From contig NZ_CP012109.1 in the NCBI RefSeq assembly GCF_000280925.3, positions 868,001 through 932,000 on the forward strand: a stretch of 64,000 nt of DNA, read 5' to 3'. This DNA comes from Myxococcus hansupus. GTDB lineage: Bacteria; Myxococcota; Myxococcia; Myxococcales; Myxococcaceae. Shown here piece after piece: positions 41,922 to 51,118 of the stretch (positions are counted from its first letter, which is position 1; each line of letters starts with the position of its first letter). Both the position numbers and the translations under genes were made by a program. The notes beneath the pieces were generated by a model. It ran no database searches and was not told the DNA's origin. It saw only the letters and a program-made list of their open reading frames with translations.

Positions 41922-42899
41922 TCAGCCCTCGCGCATGCGCAGCACCACCTTGCCCGTCGCCCGTCGCGCGTCCAGCTCCCGCAGGGCCTGGGCGCCCTGC
42001 TCGAGCGGGAACACCGACCCGACGATGGGCGCGAGCACCCCGCGGTCCGCCATGGCCTCCAGGTCCTTGGCGATGGTGCGCGTCAGCGACGGCTCGTGCA
42101 GCAGGAAGCCGCCCCACGCGACGCCGACCACGTCGATGTTGCGCAGCAGCAGCCGGTTCACCTGGACCTCCGGGATGCGTCCGCTCGCGAAGCCCACCAC
42201 CAACAAGCGGCCTTCGGGCGCCAGGCACTTGAGGCTCTTGTCGAAGACGTCGCCGCCCACCGGGTCCACCACCACGTTGGCGCCCAGGCCGCCCGTCTTC
42301 TCTCGGATTTGCGCCACCCAGTCCCCCGTCGACAGGAGCACGTCGTCCGCACCGGCCCGCCGCGCCACCTCCGCCTTGCGCTCATCACTCACCACCGCGA
42401 TGACCCGGGCCTGCGCGCCACGCGCCACCTGGACCGCCGCCGTGCCCACGCCCCCCGCGGCGCCGTGGACGACGACTGTCTCCTCCGCCTTCAACCGGCC
42501 CCGCCGGTGCAGCGCGAAGTGCGCGGTGTGGTAGTTCATCACCACGCCGGCCGCCGCCTCGAAGCTCCAGGGCGCGGGGATGGGGAACACCATCTCCGGC
42601 TGAATCGCGGCCACCTCGGCGAAGCCGCCCAGCCCGAAGCTGAAGGCCATCACCCGCTGGCCGGGTTTCACCGCCGCGCCCGCGGGCGCCTGCCGGACCA
42701 CGCCGGCCACCTCCACGCCAGGGATGAAGGGCAGGGCGGGCTTCAGTTGGTACTGCCCCCGGGTGAGCAGCAGGTCGGGAAAGCTCACCCCGGCCGCCAC
42801 CACGTCGATGAGCACGGAGTCCCCCGCTTCGGGTTCCGGCACGTCCACCAGTTGGAGCCCTTCGGGCCCGTCCAGCCGCTGTAGCTGCAGTGCGCGCAT
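41922..42899 (-). CDS. NADPH:quinone oxidoreductase, zinc-independent MDR family
   Basis: 325 residues from ATG 42899 (MRALQLQRLDG), with GGGAGG before it. Typical quinone-oxidoreductase/QOR-like enzyme: GHGroES-like N-terminal part (GVSFPDLLLTRGQYQ, PFIPGVEVAGVV) and a Rossmann part with VVHGAAGGVGTAAVQVA. The structural and catalytic zinc ligands of alcohol dehydrogenases are missing, as expected. Reduces quinones or enones with NADPH in the cytoplasm. Divergent from the protease gene. Confidence 0.9.
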   Translation of the reverse strand: MRALQLQRLDGPEGLQLVDVPEPEAGDSVLIDVVAAGVSFPDLLLTRGQYQLKPALPFIPGVEVAGVVRQAPAGAAVKPGQRVMAFSFGLGGFAEVAAIQPEMVFPIPAPWSFEAAAGVVMNYHTAHFALHRRGRLKAEETVVVHGAAGGVGTAAVQVARGAQARVIAVVSDERKAEVARRAGADDVLLSTGDWVAQIREKTGGLGANVVVDPVGGDVFDKSLKCLAPEGRLLVVGFASGRIPEVQVNRLLLRNIDVVGVAWGGFLLHEPSLTRTIAKDLEAMADRGVLAPIVGSVFPLEQGAQALRELDARRATGKVVLRMREG

Positions 42900-43218
42900 C
42901 GTTGCCTCCCAACACGGAAGCGTAATGGCCGGCGACGTTGATTCCAGTCCCGCGCACATGCACCGGAGGGCATCCCCGTGATCCACGAGGCGCTGACTCC
43001 CACGCGCCTGAAACGAACGCGCCGAGCACGACCTGATACGTCGTGTGATGGTTGGCCCGCACGCATTGTGGGGCGCGTAAGTCCACGAAATTATGGGAAT
43101 AACGTTAATTAGCTTGAAGTCTGAGAAGAGAATAATAACTGAAATAATCGCGCAACCTTGAAATTCGTGTCAGCCCTGTGTCACCATCATTCCTAATCTT
43201 TCCGCTTAGGAGGATTAC
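42900..43218 (+). promoter_or_regulatory. A/T-rich upstream region of the secreted protease
   Basis: 319 nt between divergent starts. From ~43085 to 43200 the composition drops sharply in G+C (for example GGGAATAACGTTAATTAG and GAGAATAATAACTG), unique in this part of the window. This suggests a regulated promoter with easy melting or binding sites for a bending protein. TTGAAG at 43114-43119 is a possible -35, but no well-spaced -10 is convincing. A strong TAGGAGG precedes the ATG at 43219. Confidence 0.5.
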
Positions 43219-45456
43219 ATGGTGCAGAAGACAATGCGTGGTGCGCTGGGTATCGCAGCGCTGTCCGTCGTCGTTGGTTGCAACGAGTCCACCCCCGCCC
43301 CGGAGGCAGAGACGCCGGCCGAGGCCGCGAAGTCAGCGGCGCTGGAGAATGGTGCGAAGGTTGTCCAGAAGGACAAGCAGGACGCCGCGCAGTTCGTGAC
43401 GAACCTGGCGATTCCCCTGCCGGAGATTCCCGCCGGCGGCGCCAAGGCGCTCAACGCGTCCGCGCTGACCCCCGTCATTGACGCCGTGGCGCCGATGTTC
43501 CGCCTGGATCCGAACAGCCTCGTCTTCAAGCGGGGCTACACGGACAAGCAGGGTGACAGCCACTACCGTTACTCGGTGCGTCACAACGGCATCCCCGTGC
43601 TGGGTGGCGAGCTTCGCCTGCATGCCCGCAAGGGCAAGGTCTTCGCGGCGAACACCAACGTTCGCAGCGACCTGAAGGCCGACGCGAAGGCGACCATCGC
43701 GGGTGACATCGCCCTGTCCGCGGTGGATGTGGACCGCGACGCGCTGCCGGGCTGGGTCACCGACAAGAACCCGGAGCTGGTGTACTGGCGCATCGATGAC
43801 GAGCTGCGCCTGATGTACAAGGTTGTCCAGCACGGCACCAAGCCGGACCAGACGCCGGTGCGCGATTGGGTCCTGGTGGATGCGCGCAACGGCGACGTGA
43901 TGCTGCGCATCCCGCAGATCAAGGAAGCCCTCAACCGCCGCATGCACGACGGTCAGAACGGCACCGCCCTGCCGGGCCCGGTCGTTCGCCGCGAGGGCGA
44001 GGCGCCGGTGGCGGACCCCGTGGTCAACACCAACTACGACCACCTGGGCACCGTCTACGAGTGCTACTCCGAGCTGTTCGGCCGCGACTCCATCGACAAC
44101 AACGGTGGCCTGCTCATCAGCACCGTGCACCACCGCGTCAACTACGTGAACGCCTTCTGGGACGGTACCCAGATGGTGTACGGCGATGGCGACGGCGTGA
44201 CGGCGACCAACCTGGCCAACTCGCTGGACGTGACGGCGCACGAGCTGACGCACGCCGTGACGGACTACGAGTCGGACCTCATCTACTCGGGTGAGTCCGG
44301 TGGTCTGAACGAGTCGATGTCCGACGTGTTCGGCGCGGTGTGCGAGTGGTACGGCGACGGCGCGGACGAGGTCCTGCCGCGGCACTGGCTGATTGGCGAC
44401 GACGTGTGGACGCCGAACATCCCCAACGACGCCCTTCGCTACATGAACGACCCGGCGACGGACGGCGACTCGCTGGACCACTACCACAGCTACCAGACGG
44501 GGACCGGCGTTCACTACAGCTCCGGTATCTCCAACCTGGCGTTCTACCTGCTGTCGCAGGGTGGCACGCACCCGCGGGGTCGCAGCACCATCCAGGTGAC
44601 GGGCATCGGCATCCAGAAGGCCGCGCAGATTTTCTACAAGGCCAACGCCGACCTCCTCGTCCCGTCGTCCAACTTCGAGGCCGCGAAGACGGCCACGGAG
44701 CAGGCCGCCGCGCAGTTGGGCTACAGCGCCGCGGAGATCGAGTCGGTGTCGAACGCCTGGCGCGCCGTGGGCGTGAGCGTCCCGATTCCGCCTCCGGTCA
44801 CGGACCCCATCGTCAAGGACACCCCCATCGTCATCGCGGGTGGCCGCAACGAGAAGAAGTACTTCGATGTCACGGTCCCCGAGGGTGCGTACAACCTGAA
44901 GTTCACCATGTCGGGTGGCACGGGTGACGCGGACATGTACGTCCGGTTCGCCAACGCGCCGACCACCACCACCTATGATTGCCGCCCGTACCGCTCCGGC
45001 AACAACGAGGAGTGCCTCTTCGCCGCGCCGCAGCACGGCACCTGGTACGTGATGGTGAACGGCTTCAGCCCGTACACGGGCGCCTCGCTGTCCGTGACCT
45101 GGGAGGGTGGCTACACCCACCTGGAGAGCGGCATCGCGGTCGAGAACCTCTCGGGCGCGGCGGGCTCCTCGCAGGTGTTCATCCTGGATGTCCCGGAGCG
45201 TCGCCCGGGCCAGGGGAAGAACAACATCTACATCCAGACGGGCGAGGGCAAGGGCAACCCCGACCTCTACGTCAAGCGCGGTGGCGCCCCGACGCACGCG
45301 GACTACGACTGCCGCAGCGTGAAGGAGCACCAGTCGGAGAAGTGCAACCTCACCAACGCGCCGGCCGGCCGCTACTACATCGAGGTCTACGGCGCGAAGG
45401 GTGGCTACGAGAACATCGTTCTCATCGGCTCCTTCCTCGAGCCGCTGCCTCGCTAG
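43219..45456 (+). CDS. secreted M4 (thermolysin-like) metalloprotease with two PPC domains
   Basis: 745 residues; ribosome site TAGGAGG. Signal with lipobox VVVGC (Cys21), so probably lipid-anchored before maturation. An FTP/PepSY-type propeptide runs to ~240 (GLDPNSLVFKRGY-like segment, HYRYSVRHNGIPVLGGELRLH). The catalytic domain has zinc site H341ELTH and Glu365 in GGLNESMSD, and the catalytic His region DHYHSYQTGTGVHYSSGISN. The C-terminus carries two pre-peptidase C-terminal domains (~530-625, ~640-740; YNLKFTMSGGTGDADMYVRF, NIYIQTGEGKGNPDLYVK), which aid secretion and substrate binding. Fits predation or protein scavenging. Confidence 0.95.
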   Translation: MVQKTMRGALGIAALSVVVGCNESTPAPEAETPAEAAKSAALENGAKVVQKDKQDAAQFVTNLAIPLPEIPAGGAKALNASALTPVIDAVAPMFRLDPNSLVFKRGYTDKQGDSHYRYSVRHNGIPVLGGELRLHARKGKVFAANTNVRSDLKADAKATIAGDIALSAVDVDRDALPGWVTDKNPELVYWRIDDELRLMYKVVQHGTKPDQTPVRDWVLVDARNGDVMLRIPQIKEALNRRMHDGQNGTALPGPVVRREGEAPVADPVVNTNYDHLGTVYECYSELFGRDSIDNNGGLLISTVHHRVNYVNAFWDGTQMVYGDGDGVTATNLANSLDVTAHELTHAVTDYESDLIYSGESGGLNESMSDVFGAVCEWYGDGADEVLPRHWLIGDDVWTPNIPNDALRYMNDPATDGDSLDHYHSYQTGTGVHYSSGISNLAFYLLSQGGTHPRGRSTIQVTGIGIQKAAQIFYKANADLLVPSSNFEAAKTATEQAAAQLGYSAAEIESVSNAWRAVGVSVPIPPPVTDPIVKDTPIVIAGGRNEKKYFDVTVPEGAYNLKFTMSGGTGDADMYVRFANAPTTTTYDCRPYRSGNNEECLFAAPQHGTWYVMVNGFSPYTGASLSVTWEGGYTHLESGIAVENLSGAAGSSQVFILDVPERRPGQGKNNIYIQTGEGKGNPDLYVKRGGAPTHADYDCRSVKEHQSEKCNLTNAPAGRYYIEVYGAKGGYENIVLIGSFLEPLPR

Positions 45457-45467
45457 CTTGAAGTGAC

Positions 45468-45528
45468 GGCGCGGACTGGTCCGCGCCGCCAAGGCCCCGG
45501 GTGCTCCGCTTCACGCGGCGCCCGGGGC
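45468..45528. terminator. double hairpin between convergent genes
   Basis: First stem GGCGCGGAC / GTCCGCGCC (45468-45487), then GCCCCGGGTGC / GCGCCCGGGGC (45494-45528) followed by TTCGCATTT. It ends the protease transcript and, from the other side, the phosphoesterase transcript. Confidence 0.75.
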
Positions 45529-45537
45529 TTCGCATTT

Positions 45538-46368
45538 CTAGGGCGCGGCGTCCGGGAGGATGACGCGCAGGCAGCTCTCCAGGCCCCGCACGCCCCGGAA
45601 CTTCCACTGCGCGGGGTAGCCCAGCGAGACTTCCTCGAAGCGCACGCCGTCCCGCCACAGCGTGGCGGGCATGTGCAGGTGCCCGGTGACGACGACCTCC
45701 GCCCGGTAGCGCGTGTGCCAGTCCTCGGTGCTCTTCGTTCCGCACCAGATGGAGAAGCGGGGGATGCGCGGCAGCCGCACGTGTTCGTAGCGCAGCGGGT
45801 AGTGGTTGATGAGCACCGTGGCGCAGCCCGGGGGCAGGGCCTCCAGCCGCGCCCGCGTGGACGCGACGCGCGCGGCGCACCAGGCGGAGCGGCTCGCGTA
45901 GGGCTCGGGGTGGAGGAGCACCTCATCGGTGCACATCAGGTCGTCCTCCCAGGCCCACTCCAGCGCCTTGTCCGCGGGCACGTGGTCCGGGCGGAACGTG
46001 TAGTCGTAGCCCAGGAACATGGGGACGATGACGCGCTCGGGGCCGGGGCCGGGCCAGCGGGGATACGGGTCCTCCGGCGTGAGGGCGCCGTAGCCGCGGC
46101 ACAGGCTCACCATCCGCTGGTAGCGCGCCTCGCCCTTGAGCTGCGGCTGCTCGGACGGCATCGTCCACAGCTCGTGATTGCCCGGCACCCAGATGACCTG
46201 GCGGAAGCGCTGGGTGAGGGTGCTGAGCATGAACTCCATCTCCGCCAGCGTCTCGCCCACGTCCCCAGCCACGATGAGCCAGTCCTCGGGATGGGCGGGG
46301 AGCGCCTGGAGCGCCAGTCGGTTGTCGTTGTGGCGCAGGTGCAGGTCGCTGATGGCGTAGAGCTTCAT
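45538..46368 (-). CDS. soluble calcineurin-like metallophosphoesterase
   Basis: 276 residues from ATG 46368 (MKLYAISDLHLRHNDNRL). Motifs: SDLHL, AGDVGE, GNHELW, NHYPLRYEH and VTGHLHMP, which together bind two metals. No membrane segment, unlike the one at 7713. Substrate unknown; possibly a nucleotide or phosphodiester. An upstream in-frame extension to 46512 is Arg/Pro text and is rejected. Confidence 0.9.
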   Translation of the reverse strand: MKLYAISDLHLRHNDNRLALQALPAHPEDWLIVAGDVGETLAEMEFMLSTLTQRFRQVIWVPGNHELWTMPSEQPQLKGEARYQRMVSLCRGYGALTPEDPYPRWPGPGPERVIVPMFLGYDYTFRPDHVPADKALEWAWEDDLMCTDEVLLHPEPYASRSAWCAARVASTRARLEALPPGCATVLINHYPLRYEHVRLPRIPRFSIWCGTKSTEDWHTRYRAEVVVTGHLHMPATLWRDGVRFEEVSLGYPAQWKFRGVRGLESCLRVILPDAAP

Positions 46369-46462
46369 GGGGCGTGAAGGGACGCACCTTAACGCGAGGC
46401 TCCCAGGGATGCTGCCCGGAGTGGGACCGACCTGGGAGGTCCTGCCCGAAGGAGCCGTTGTC

Positions 46463-46816
46463 TCAGGCCGGGTGGTGGACCTGGCCGGCGCCCAGCATCC
46501 GCAGCAGGGCATGGACTTCCGAGGGCGGCGCGGCGCGGTCCATCCAGGTGATGTCCTGGAGCCGGGGCGGCATCACCGCGTGCAGCGCGCAGGCGGTGCG
46601 TGGATGCTGCGCCCGCACCTGCGCGAGGAGGCCCAGCCCGTCTCCGTCCGGGAGCAGGTCACCCGTCACCACCACCGCGGGGCGCTCTTCCCTCACGAGC
46701 GCGAGCGCTTCATCCATGCATCGGACGAAGCGCTTGCCACCCGGCAGGTCCCTGACGAGCCGCCGCAGCGCCGCGAGTGAACGCGGGTCTTCATCCACGA
46801 ACAAGAAGGTCAGCAT
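46463..46816 (-). CDS. stand-alone receiver-like protein
   Basis: 117 residues from ATG 46816 (MLTFLFVDEDPRSLAAL). A CheY-like fold: acidic pair in FVDEDP, a phospho-Asp-position strand VVVTGDLLPDGDGLGLL, but the usual C-terminal Lys motif is not evident. No output domain. Upstream frame 46817-46909 is not needed. It may act as a diverged receiver controlling a partner protein. Divergent from the XRE regulator gene. Confidence 0.7.
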   Translation of the reverse strand: MLTFLFVDEDPRSLAALRRLVRDLPGGKRFVRCMDEALALVREERPAVVVTGDLLPDGDGLGLLAQVRAQHPRTACALHAVMPPRLQDITWMDRAAPPSEVHALLRMLGAGQVHHPA

Positions 46817-46956
46817 GTTCTTCGCTTCAGGAGGGTGAGACCTGTGTGGTTGGCCAAACGCACGAGGTTGCCTACCTACAAGACTACTCAGGAAGTTCTT
46901 GGATGCCAACCTCTCAAGTCATATCGACATGTGCGGACCCGGTAGGTTAACGACCC

Positions 46957-47322
46957 ATGGAAAAGACCCTCGCATCCCGCCTTGGAGGCGCGGCACGCCT
47001 CGCTCGAACCCGCCTGAACCTGACCCAGGCAGACGTGGCGGAGCGGATTGGCATCGCGAGCGAAGTCTACGGTCGGCTCGAGCGCGGCCACATGCTGCCG
47101 AGCATCCAGACGTTCCGCCGGTTGTGCACGGTGCTCTCCATCTCCGCGGACGAAGCGTTGGGGCTCAAACCGGTGCAGGACGTGAAGTGGGCCAACGAGC
47201 CGCCCAGTGACTACGGCGAGTCCGCCGAGCTGCGGCGGTTGATGCGCCGGGCCAAGCAGCTCGACCGGACGTCCATCCGAATCCTCAGCGTGCTCGCGGC
47301 GCAGTTCAAGCCGCGGAGCTGA
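46957..47322 (+). CDS. XRE-family transcription regulator
   Basis: 121 residues. Residues ~7-66 are a Cro/C1-type helix-turn-helix (AARLARTRLNLTQADVAERIGIASEVYGRLERGHMLPSIQTFRRLCTVL). A short helical tail with a basic stretch (LRRLMRRAKQLDRTSIRILSVLAAQF) follows. Targets unknown. Single-gene unit read divergently from the receiver-like gene. Confidence 0.9.
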   Translation: MEKTLASRLGGAARLARTRLNLTQADVAERIGIASEVYGRLERGHMLPSIQTFRRLCTVLSISADEALGLKPVQDVKWANEPPSDYGESAELRRLMRRAKQLDRTSIRILSVLAAQFKPRS

Positions 47323-47345
47323 GTCCCGGCACCCGGGCGCGGGAC

Positions 47346-48560
47346 TCACGGCCCGGACTCCGGGGCCTCCAGCCGCGCCAGGCGTTCGCGCAGCTTGCGC
47401 GCCGAGGGAAAGCCGTTGAAGAGCACCACCTGCGGGTGGGCTTCCAACTGCGCGCGCTCCGGCGCCTCCTTCGCCAGCGCCCGGTCCACGCCCAGCAGCA
47501 GCCCGGCGTCCGGCCGCGAGCGCAGCTCCGTCAGCCGTCGCGCCAGGGGCGCCGCGTGCCAGGCGTGGAACAGCTCCAGGGCGACTTCACGCCGGGACGC
47601 GCGGTGGCGGAAGGTGAGGTCTGGCACGCACAGGCCCGAAGCGCCCACGTGCCGGGGCAGGGGCGTGAGGTCCAGCTCCCACGCCTCGTCCTCGAAGCCC
47701 TCGGCGAGCGTCGCCACCTCGGGCGGGATGTGTCCCAGCGCGGCGGGGAGCGGCGAGCGCAGCGGGTCCTTGTGGCTCAGCATCAGCGTGGCCTGCCGCC
47801 GCGACGGCTCCACGGTGGCGGTGAGCTCCCAGCGCTCCAGGATGGGAACCACGGAGAGGAAGGTCGCCAGTTGAAGGCCGTACTTCTTCTGGAGCGCGAG
47901 CATCGCCCCGGGGCCTTCCACGTCGAGCGCCCAGTTGTCGTCGTCCCGGTAGACCTCCGCGACCAGTCGGCAGAACTTGAGCCACCGGAGCACCTTGCGC
48001 ACGCGCAGCAGGTCCGGGGCCTGGGCGCGCAGCCGCAGGCGCCGTGCGGACAGCAGGGGGCCCTGGGCCAGCGCCAGGTTGTAGCGGTCGACCAGCTCCT
48101 GGGCGTCGAGCGCCTCGCCATCCCAGCCCACCAGCCGCCGGTGGCCGGGCAGGTCCGAGTACAGCGCCTCGCGGGCCTCGGCCAGGGGGACGGGCAGGGA
48201 CTGGGACAGCCGCGCCTCGAAGTCCTCCACCGTGGCGTCGGGAGGCAGCGCGCGCAGCACCTGGCCCGCGGACTTCAGCCGCTCCCACCGGGACTCCGTC
48301 ACGCCGGGCGCGGGCTCGTCGAAGAGGAGCCGGTCCTGCACCAGCTTGACCAGGCCTCGGGCCACCTTGGGTTTGGTGAAGGCGCCGGCCTTGAGGCCCA
48401 GGGACTCCTCCACGTCGTCGCGCTGGTTTCCTTTCGAGGCGTCGACTTCGGTGAGCAGGTCCTGGGCGAAGCCGAGGAGCTCGGCGTCATCGCGCTTCAC
48501 GAAGGCGGGACGCAGCACGCCCTGGCGCACGCGAAAGTTGAGCAGCTCGCGCGTCAGCAT
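47346..48560 (-). CDS. Bax1-like nuclease (DUF790), partner of XPB helicase
   Basis: 404 residues starting MLTRELLNFRVRQGVLRPAFV, the family's standard opening. DUF790/Bax1 proteins bind archaeal-type XPB and cut DNA near the repair bubble. The C-terminal part holds the nuclease-like segment VPDLTFRHRASRREVALELFHAWHA (D..E.ELF pattern of a PD-(D/E)xK-type core). The XPB gene lies 75 nt upstream on the same strand, the classical pairing. Confidence 0.85.
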   Translation of the reverse strand: MLTRELLNFRVRQGVLRPAFVKRDDAELLGFAQDLLTEVDASKGNQRDDVEESLGLKAGAFTKPKVARGLVKLVQDRLLFDEPAPGVTESRWERLKSAGQVLRALPPDATVEDFEARLSQSLPVPLAEAREALYSDLPGHRRLVGWDGEALDAQELVDRYNLALAQGPLLSARRLRLRAQAPDLLRVRKVLRWLKFCRLVAEVYRDDDNWALDVEGPGAMLALQKKYGLQLATFLSVVPILERWELTATVEPSRRQATLMLSHKDPLRSPLPAALGHIPPEVATLAEGFEDEAWELDLTPLPRHVGASGLCVPDLTFRHRASRREVALELFHAWHAAPLARRLTELRSRPDAGLLLGVDRALAKEAPERAQLEAHPQVVLFNGFPSARKLRERLARLEAPESGP

Positions 48561-48635
48561 CGCGTGGGGCCTTCCCTGTCGACAACGGAGCGCGAGGCGT
48601 ATCCAGACACGTCGAGCAGCGAGCGCGCCCGCATC

Positions 48636-50015
48636 TCAGGCGCCCTCCTGATAGGCGCCGTGTTGGCGCCGCCGTTCGCTGATGCTGCTCTCCGCCGTTT
48701 GCGCCGAGCACACCTCGTACAAGAGGGCCCGCTTCCCCGGGCGCTTGCGCAGGATGCGGCCCAAGCGCTGCACGTGCTCGCGCACGCTGGCACTTCCACT
48801 GAGCACCACGCCCACGCGGGCCTCGGGCACGTCGACACCTTCGTTCAACACCCGCGAGGTGAGCAGCACCGGCAGCTCGCCCGAAGCGAACGCGGCCAGC
48901 AAGGCCTTGCGCTCCGGCACGGGCGTGTGGTGCGTGAGCGCGGGCAGCAGCAGGCGCCGCGCCAGCGTGTAGACAGTCTCGTTGTCATCGGTGAAGACGA
49001 GCACCCGGTCCTCGCGGTGCTCCAGGAGGATGCGCCACAGCACCTCCTGCTTGGCGCTGGACGTGAGGGCAATCCGCCGCTGCTCCCGATACGCGCGATA
49101 CGCGGCGCGGCCCTCGTCGCTGCGCTGGCTCTGCGCCAGAAACCGCGCCCAGCCGTCCGGCGCGGAGAGCGGGACCCCCAGCCTGCGCACGAAGTTCAGG
49201 TACAGCGCCCGGGCCGTGTCGTAGCGGCTCTTCTCGTCCGGGGTGAGCGGCACCTCGATGCGCTTCACCTCGTAGGGCGCCAGGTACTGACCCTGCAACT
49301 GGCGGATGTCCGTGTGGTGGACCCGAGGGCCGAGCAGCTCCTCGCACACGCTCTCGCCGCCGTCGGTGCGCTCCAGCGTCGCGGTGAGGCCCAGCCGGTA
49401 CGGCGCCAGCGAGCCCTCCGCGATGAAGCGATAGCTGCGCGCGGGAAGGTGGTGGCACTCGTCGCAGACCAGCAGGCCAAAGCGGTTGCCGTGGAACTCC
49501 GTCTGCATCGCCGCCGAGTCGTACGTCGTCACCGTCAGCGGCTGCCGGTCATTCACCCCGCCGCCCAGCAGCCCCACGGGCACGGAGAAGTGCCGCGACA
49601 GCACGCCCTGCCACTGCGCCATCAAGTCCAACGTGGGCACCACCACCAGCGCGGGGCGCTTCACGTGGGCGATGGCCAGCACCGCCAGCAGCGTCTTGCC
49701 CGCGCCCGTGGGCAGCTCCACCAGCCCCCGGCCTCCCGCGCGCGTCCACGCGTCCAGCGCCTGCTGCTGATGTGGGAAGGGCTCGATGGGCGAGGCGAGG
49801 GGCAGCTCCAGCGGCTCGAAGCGCTTCGCCTTGTCGTCGTACGGGAGGCCCAACTCCCGCAGTCGCAGCACCACGTCGCGGTAGTGCCACGCGGGCGCGC
49901 GGTACACCCCGGTGCGCCCGTCCTTCTGGAAGAGGGCACGCAGTCGCGCGTCTTCTGGCAGCGTGGGCGCGACCAGGGTGCCGCAGTCGAAGTGGAGCTC
50001 GGTGGGCGACGGCAT
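48636..50015 (-). CDS. XPB-like DNA helicase (SF2)
   Basis: 459 residues from ATG 50015 (MPSPTELHFDCG); a longer GTG start (50102) is possible. SF2 motifs: I LPTGAGKTLLA, Ia VVPTLDLMAQW, II DECHH (DEAH-type), III LTATLERTDG, V VLNEGVDVPEA and VI VQRLGRILRKRPGK. The N-terminal damage-recognition-like domain precedes motif I. With Bax1 downstream it would open and incise damaged DNA, a nucleotide-excision-like route separate from UvrABC. Cytoplasmic. Confidence 0.92.
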   Translation of the reverse strand: MPSPTELHFDCGTLVAPTLPEDARLRALFQKDGRTGVYRAPAWHYRDVVLRLRELGLPYDDKAKRFEPLELPLASPIEPFPHQQQALDAWTRAGGRGLVELPTGAGKTLLAVLAIAHVKRPALVVVPTLDLMAQWQGVLSRHFSVPVGLLGGGVNDRQPLTVTTYDSAAMQTEFHGNRFGLLVCDECHHLPARSYRFIAEGSLAPYRLGLTATLERTDGGESVCEELLGPRVHHTDIRQLQGQYLAPYEVKRIEVPLTPDEKSRYDTARALYLNFVRRLGVPLSAPDGWARFLAQSQRSDEGRAAYRAYREQRRIALTSSAKQEVLWRILLEHREDRVLVFTDDNETVYTLARRLLLPALTHHTPVPERKALLAAFASGELPVLLTSRVLNEGVDVPEARVGVVLSGSASVREHVQRLGRILRKRPGKRALLYEVCSAQTAESSISERRRQHGAYQEGA

Positions 50016-50119
50016 CGGAAGGGTGGGACCTATCCGGTCATCCTGGGTTTCGCCAGTCTCAATGGGGGCTTGGGGGCAGGCTTGCAGGTGGGCGCTGTTC
50101 ACGGTACCCAGCGCGCCGC

Positions 50120-50569
50120 ATGCGCTTCATCACGCTCGTTCCCATGCTGTGTGGCCTGGCGGTCGTCGCCCAGGCCGGTCTCAACCGTCGCTTCGCGGGC
50201 CAGTGGGGCCTGATGAGTGCCGTCCTCGTGAACATGGTGGTGGCGACGGTGGCCACCTTCGCGGTGTACATGGCCGTGCGGACCGTGCCGGGCCTGTGGC
50301 CCGAGGCCGCGGCGGGACAGGGCCGCCTGAATGGCTTCACGCCCTGGCACCTGCTGCCGGGCCTGTGCGGCGTCGTCATCGTGCTCGGCATGCCCTGGGC
50401 CATGAGCCGCCTGGGCGCGGTGCAATCCGCGCTGCTGCTGATGGCCGCACAGCTCCTCACCAGCCTCGTGTGGGACGCGATGGTGGAAGGTCGCCCAGCC
50501 ACCTTCCCCCGCGTCCTGGGTTCGGGGGTCGCTTTCGCGGGGGCCGCCATCGCCGTCTGGAAGGGCTAG
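50120..50569 (+). CDS. DMT-family membrane protein (YdcZ/DUF606 type)
   Basis: 149 residues from ATG 50120 (MRFITLVPMLCGLAVVAQ). Five membrane helices with GLNRRFAGQWG in the first loop and WAMSRLGAVQSALLLMAAQLLTSLVWD near the end, typical of half-size drug/metabolite transporters (DUF606). Such half-size proteins usually work as dimers or in pairs. Here a single copy is present. Divergent from the XPB gene. Confidence 0.83.
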   Translation: MRFITLVPMLCGLAVVAQAGLNRRFAGQWGLMSAVLVNMVVATVATFAVYMAVRTVPGLWPEAAAGQGRLNGFTPWHLLPGLCGVVIVLGMPWAMSRLGAVQSALLLMAAQLLTSLVWDAMVEGRPATFPRVLGSGVAFAGAAIAVWKG

Positions 50570-50582
50570 ATTCCAAGGCACG

Positions 50583-50990
50583 ATGCGCCGCGTCCTCGTC
50601 GTCAGTCCTCACGTCCCCTCGCGCGAGTTGCTGCGGCGCATCCTCGAAGCCCCGGACTTGTCGGTCTCCGCGACCGGCGACACCGACGATGCCTTCTCCG
50701 CCTTGACGTCCCGTCCCCCCGCCGTGGTGGTGGTGGACCTGCGCCGCCCGGATGAGGACCACCCGCTCTTCCTGGGCTTGTTACGCAAACGTCACCCGAG
50801 GCAACCCGTCATCGCGCTGGTGCCTGGCCGGCTGCGCATCTTCGACGGGCAGCATGAGCGCGTGGTGGAAGCCCACGGAGAGACGGCGGAGGCGCTTCAC
50901 CAGTTGCTCGCCGCGTTGCAGCAAGCCGTGCAGGAGCTGCTCGCGCAAGAGCTGCTCCGGTTGTGGCGCCCTCCCGTCGGCCGCGCCTGA
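50583..50990 (+). CDS. receiver-like regulatory protein
   Basis: 135 residues. It begins MRRVLVVSPHVPSRELLRRILEAPDL, a CheY-like start in which the usual acidic pair is replaced by SPH; a strand AVVVVDLRRPDEDHPLFL follows with a possible phospho-Asp. The C-terminal ~35 residues are a Leu/Gln/Ala helix. It follows the DMT gene by 13 nt, so it is probably co-transcribed. A degenerate receiver used in protein contacts is likely. Confidence 0.68.
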   Translation: MRRVLVVSPHVPSRELLRRILEAPDLSVSATGDTDDAFSALTSRPPAVVVVDLRRPDEDHPLFLGLLRKRHPRQPVIALVPGRLRIFDGQHERVVEAHGETAEALHQLLAALQQAVQELLAQELLRLWRPPVGRA

Positions 50991-51118
50991 ACCGTGATTC
51001 AGGTGGTCTGTATTGTCGGGGAAAACATGTTCCGGCTATACAGGCGGCACATGCCTGTCCGTGAGTGCTTTGGGGGCTCGCGCGATGGGAGATGCCATCG
51101 GTAGGGGGCCGTACATCC

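Noticed and set aside
43333..45492. 719-codon minus-strand frame opposite the M4 protease
   Set aside because: The plus-strand frame carries the full zinc-protease motif set and a strong ribosome site; the antisense text is Val/Arg/His filler.
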